This document shows positions 6,685 to 7,832 of a DNA stretch of 7,832 nt, piece after piece. This DNA is from F23-B02 sp963640555. GTDB taxonomy: Bacteria > Bacillota > Clostridia > Oscillospirales > Oscillospiraceae. Below the pieces are notes generated by a model that made no database searches, had not been told where the DNA came from, and was given only the letters and a program-made list of their open reading frames with translations. A program made the position numbers and the translations under genes. How positions within the stretch are numbered: position 1 is the first letter of the stretch; each line of letters opens with the position of its first letter. The DNA is taken from positions 1 through 7,832 of the forward strand of contig CAVHZB010000009.1 of assembly GCA_963640555.1 (NCBI GenBank). The letters run 5' to 3'.

Positions 6685-6723
6685 AAATGTGCAGATATGG
6701 CAAATACCGTATCTGCACATTTT
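6685..6723 (+). terminator. Intrinsic terminator after the ECF operon
   Basis: A 16-bp stem is formed by 6685-6700 and 6707-6722 around the loop CAAATA (6701-6706). The arms are complementary throughout except for one G-U wobble. It begins 2 nt after the S-component stop, and the right arm runs into TTTT (6720-6723). The A-rich left base also gives it some terminator character on the minus strand. The U-tract is short, so some read-through is possible. Confidence 0.85.
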
Positions 6724-6851
6724 AAGCATCAAAATCAAGAAAACTGTATCAAAATTGCATTTTTCTGATTAGAGAAGCAAAATTAAACGCAAAGCTTAAA
6801 TAATGCACTAAAACGAAAGCAAAATATAGATTAAAATATTTCATTTGACTA

Positions 6852-6885
6852 AATCCACAAAAAAACATAGCGATTTTTGTGGATT
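6852..6885. repeat. Perfect 12-bp inverted repeat upstream of a promoter
   Basis: AATCCACAAAAA (6852-6863) and TTTTTGTGGATT (6874-6885) are exact reverse complements around a 10-nt spacer. No U-tract follows on either strand, so it is a poor terminator. Its outer edge lies 38 nt upstream of the -35 element at 6924. That position would suit an operator or activator site, or an RNA hairpin if transcription starts further upstream. The element is clear; its function is unknown. Confidence 0.6.
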
Positions 6886-6923
6886 ATTGCAGGCGATAAT
6901 CTTGAAATTAACAAGTAGAAATG

Positions 6924-6952
6924 TTGACGGAAAAATTACAGGATGCTACAAT
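6924..6952 (+). promoter_or_regulatory. Sigma-A-type promoter with extended -10
   Basis: TTGACG (6924-6929) and TACAAT (6947-6952) are separated by exactly 17 nt. TGC directly before the -10 box gives an extended -10 motif. Initiation would fall near 6958-6960, giving a leader of about 37 nt to the ATG at 6996. This promoter lies downstream of the earlier in-frame ATG at 6921 and so excludes that codon as the start for transcripts made here. Confidence 0.78.
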
Positions 6953-6995
6953 GTATATGTTTCAGTGCGTTCATATAATGAACGGAGGTCATCTA

Positions 6996-7736
6996 ATGAA
7001 GAATGTTAAAGTCCTCATCGGAAACTACGGCAGCGGCAAGAGCGAGCTCGCGCTCAACTTTGCGATACAGGCTGCCGCCCGCGGTGAGAGAACAGAGCTT
7101 ATAGACCTTGATATGGTCAACACATATTTCAGATTAACCGAGCGCGGCAAGATGGTCGAGCAGAAGGAGATCCGTCTGGTATCTCCGAACTATGCCTGTT
7201 CGGGTATCGAAACGCTTTCACTTCCTGCCGAGGTCGCGTCGGCGTTTGTCCTCGATTGGGACACCGTCGTGTTTGATGTCGGCGGCGATGATGTCGGCGC
7301 AACGGCGCTTGGCAGATACCATCAGGATTTTGTCGACCTCGAGCCGGGGGCGCTCGAGGTGCTCAATGTCGTTAATATCCGCCGTCCTCTCTCCGGAACG
7401 GTGGAGAAGCTCATAAGGCTTCAGGAGGGTATGCAGACTCATTCCCGACTGCAGATAACCGGCATGATAAACAACACGAACCTTGCGACCGAGACAAGCG
7501 TCGAGGAGCTGCGCGACGGATATGAGATGCTCAAAGAGGTGTCTGACCGTACCGGAATCCCCGTTGCCTATACCACCGGTAAGAAGGACCTGCTTGACAA
7601 GTTCCTCTCCGAGGGGCATGACCCGAAGTACATCGGCAGACCCGTTCCGATTGATGTATATATGCATCGTGACTGGGATTCCTATATCAAATACGGGCTG
7701 CACACGGTCGATCCTCAGAAAAACTTCAAGCATTGA
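6996..7736 (+). CDS. MinD/ParA-like P-loop NTPase linked to an oxidoreductase locus
   Basis: This 246-aa cytoplasmic protein belongs to the P-loop NTPases of the CobQ/MinD/ParA (SIMIBI) type. It has Walker A GNYGSGKS at 9-16, the Walker A' segment LIDLDMVNTYFR (35-46) and the switch II block VVFDVGGDDVGATALGRY (91-108). It lacks the deviant-Walker signature lysine near the start of the P-loop (KGGxGKT in MinD), so it is not a classical MinD. Later blocks NIRRPLSGT (127-135) and ITGMINNTNLATET (154-167) match, from memory, a Clostridial family often encoded just before 2-oxoacid:ferredoxin oxidoreductase genes. Its biochemical role is not established; assembly, maturation or regulation of that enzyme is a guess. 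ATG 6996 is chosen because GGAGG (6984-6988) lies 7 nt upstream and because a promoter lies inside the longer frame that begins at 6921. The gene opens a new transcription unit. Confidence 0.85.
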   Translation: MKNVKVLIGNYGSGKSELALNFAIQAAARGERTELIDLDMVNTYFRLTERGKMVEQKEIRLVSPNYACSGIETLSLPAEVASAFVLDWDTVVFDVGGDDVGATALGRYHQDFVDLEPGALEVLNVVNIRRPLSGTVEKLIRLQEGMQTHSRLQITGMINNTNLATETSVEELRDGYEMLKEVSDRTGIPVAYTTGKKDLLDKFLSEGHDPKYIGRPVPIDVYMHRDWDSYIKYGLHTVDPQKNFKH

Positions 7737-7805
7737 TTGCGCGTCCCCGCTTTATGCGGTTAAATAAATTGGCAAAAAGCAAAAATAAAGAAAAGAGGTA
7801 GCAAC

Positions 7806-7832
7806 ATGGTAAAGGTAACCATCAATGAGAAC
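7806..7832 (+). CDS. Start of a probable ferredoxin-like subunit of 2-oxoacid:ferredoxin oxidoreductase (partial)
   Basis: ATG 7806 is preceded by AGAGG (7794-7798) at 7-nt spacing and opens a frame that runs off the right edge, encoding MVKVTINEN. This start resembles 4Fe-4S ferredoxin-type subunits of 2-oxoacid:ferredoxin oxidoreductases, where a short strand and acidic/Asn turn precede the first CxGCGxC cluster motif. The cysteines lie beyond the window, so the call rests on nine residues plus the known neighbourhood of the preceding NTPase. The 69-nt spacer (7737-7805) is AT-rich and has only a weak 4-bp hairpin, so the two genes are probably co-transcribed. Confidence 0.45.

Larger units (their letters stand above)
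6724..6995. other. AT-rich intergenic region between two operons
   Basis: This 272-nt spacer is much richer in A and T than the flanking genes. It contains the inverted repeat 6852-6885, the promoter 6924-6952 and the Shine-Dalgarno GGAGG at 6984-6988. The part 6724-6850 shows only short A-rich direct repeats (ATCAAAAT twice, AGCAAAAT twice) and no convincing ORF. I see no tRNA, riboswitch core or CRISPR-like array. Confidence 0.6.

Noticed and set aside
6845..6850. TTGACT as a second -35 box
   Set aside because: The sequence 17 nt downstream (near 6868-6873, TAGCGA) is a poor -10 and lies in the loop of the inverted repeat.
6852..6885. Inverted repeat interpreted as a terminator
   Set aside because: No U-tract follows the stem on either strand, and a good terminator already exists at 6685-6723.
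6974..6979. TATAAT as an alternative -10 box
   Set aside because: The hexamer is perfect, but the position 17 nt upstream (6951-6956) has no -35 match, and the start would lie almost on the Shine-Dalgarno sequence.
7745..7760. Short hairpin CCGC/GCGG after the NTPase gene as a terminator
   Set aside because: The stem is only four base pairs and no U-tract follows, so it is unlikely to separate the NTPase from the next gene.

Overview
The window reads as a chromosomal segment of an anaerobic Gram-positive bacterium of the class Clostridia, probably a gut Oscillospirales/Ruminococcaceae-type lineage. That placement is an inference from four things: SLH domains carrying TRAQ motifs, a fused-ATPase ECF transporter of a type common in such genomes, a likely 2-oxoacid:ferredoxin oxidoreductase locus at the right edge, and GC-rich genes with AT-rich spacers. 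All supported genes are on the + strand, and the large minus-strand open frames are shadows.

Region 1 (1-6723) is a compact operon that was already running before the window starts. After the last 17 codons of an unidentified gene come: (i) an 801-aa exported, SLH-anchored protein with a PQQ-type beta-propeller, an EF-hand/beta-grasp region that I read as transcobalamin-like, an Ig-like segment and three SLH repeats; (ii) a 347-aa lipoprotein ending in a DUF4430 (transcobalamin C-terminal-like) domain; (iii) the ECF transmembrane coupling protein EcfT; (iv) a 526-aa protein fusing the two ECF ATPases; and (v) a 233-aa membrane protein that fits an ECF substrate-specific S component. The stops and starts are 2 nt apart or overlap by 1, 28 and 16 nt, so the five genes are very probably co-transcribed and translationally coupled. 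A strong stem-loop directly after the S component (6685-6723) ends the unit.

Working model (inference): a complete uptake system in which a wall-anchored propeller/beta-grasp protein and a membrane-anchored lipoprotein capture a scarce ligand and pass it to a dedicated ECF transporter. ECF transporters normally work without an extracytoplasmic binding protein, so this pairing is the most interesting part of the window. The DUF4430 domain makes a corrinoid (cobalamin or an analogue) the leading candidate ligand. No cobalamin riboswitch or corrinoid gene is visible here, so the substrate remains unproven.

Region 2 (6724-6995) is an AT-rich spacer with a perfect 12-bp inverted repeat (6852-6885) and a strong sigma-A-type promoter (6924-6952).

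Region 3 (6996-7832) starts a second transcription unit: a 246-aa MinD/ParA-like P-loop NTPase, then the first nine codons of a gene whose start resembles the ferredoxin-like subunit of a 2-oxoacid:ferredoxin oxidoreductase.
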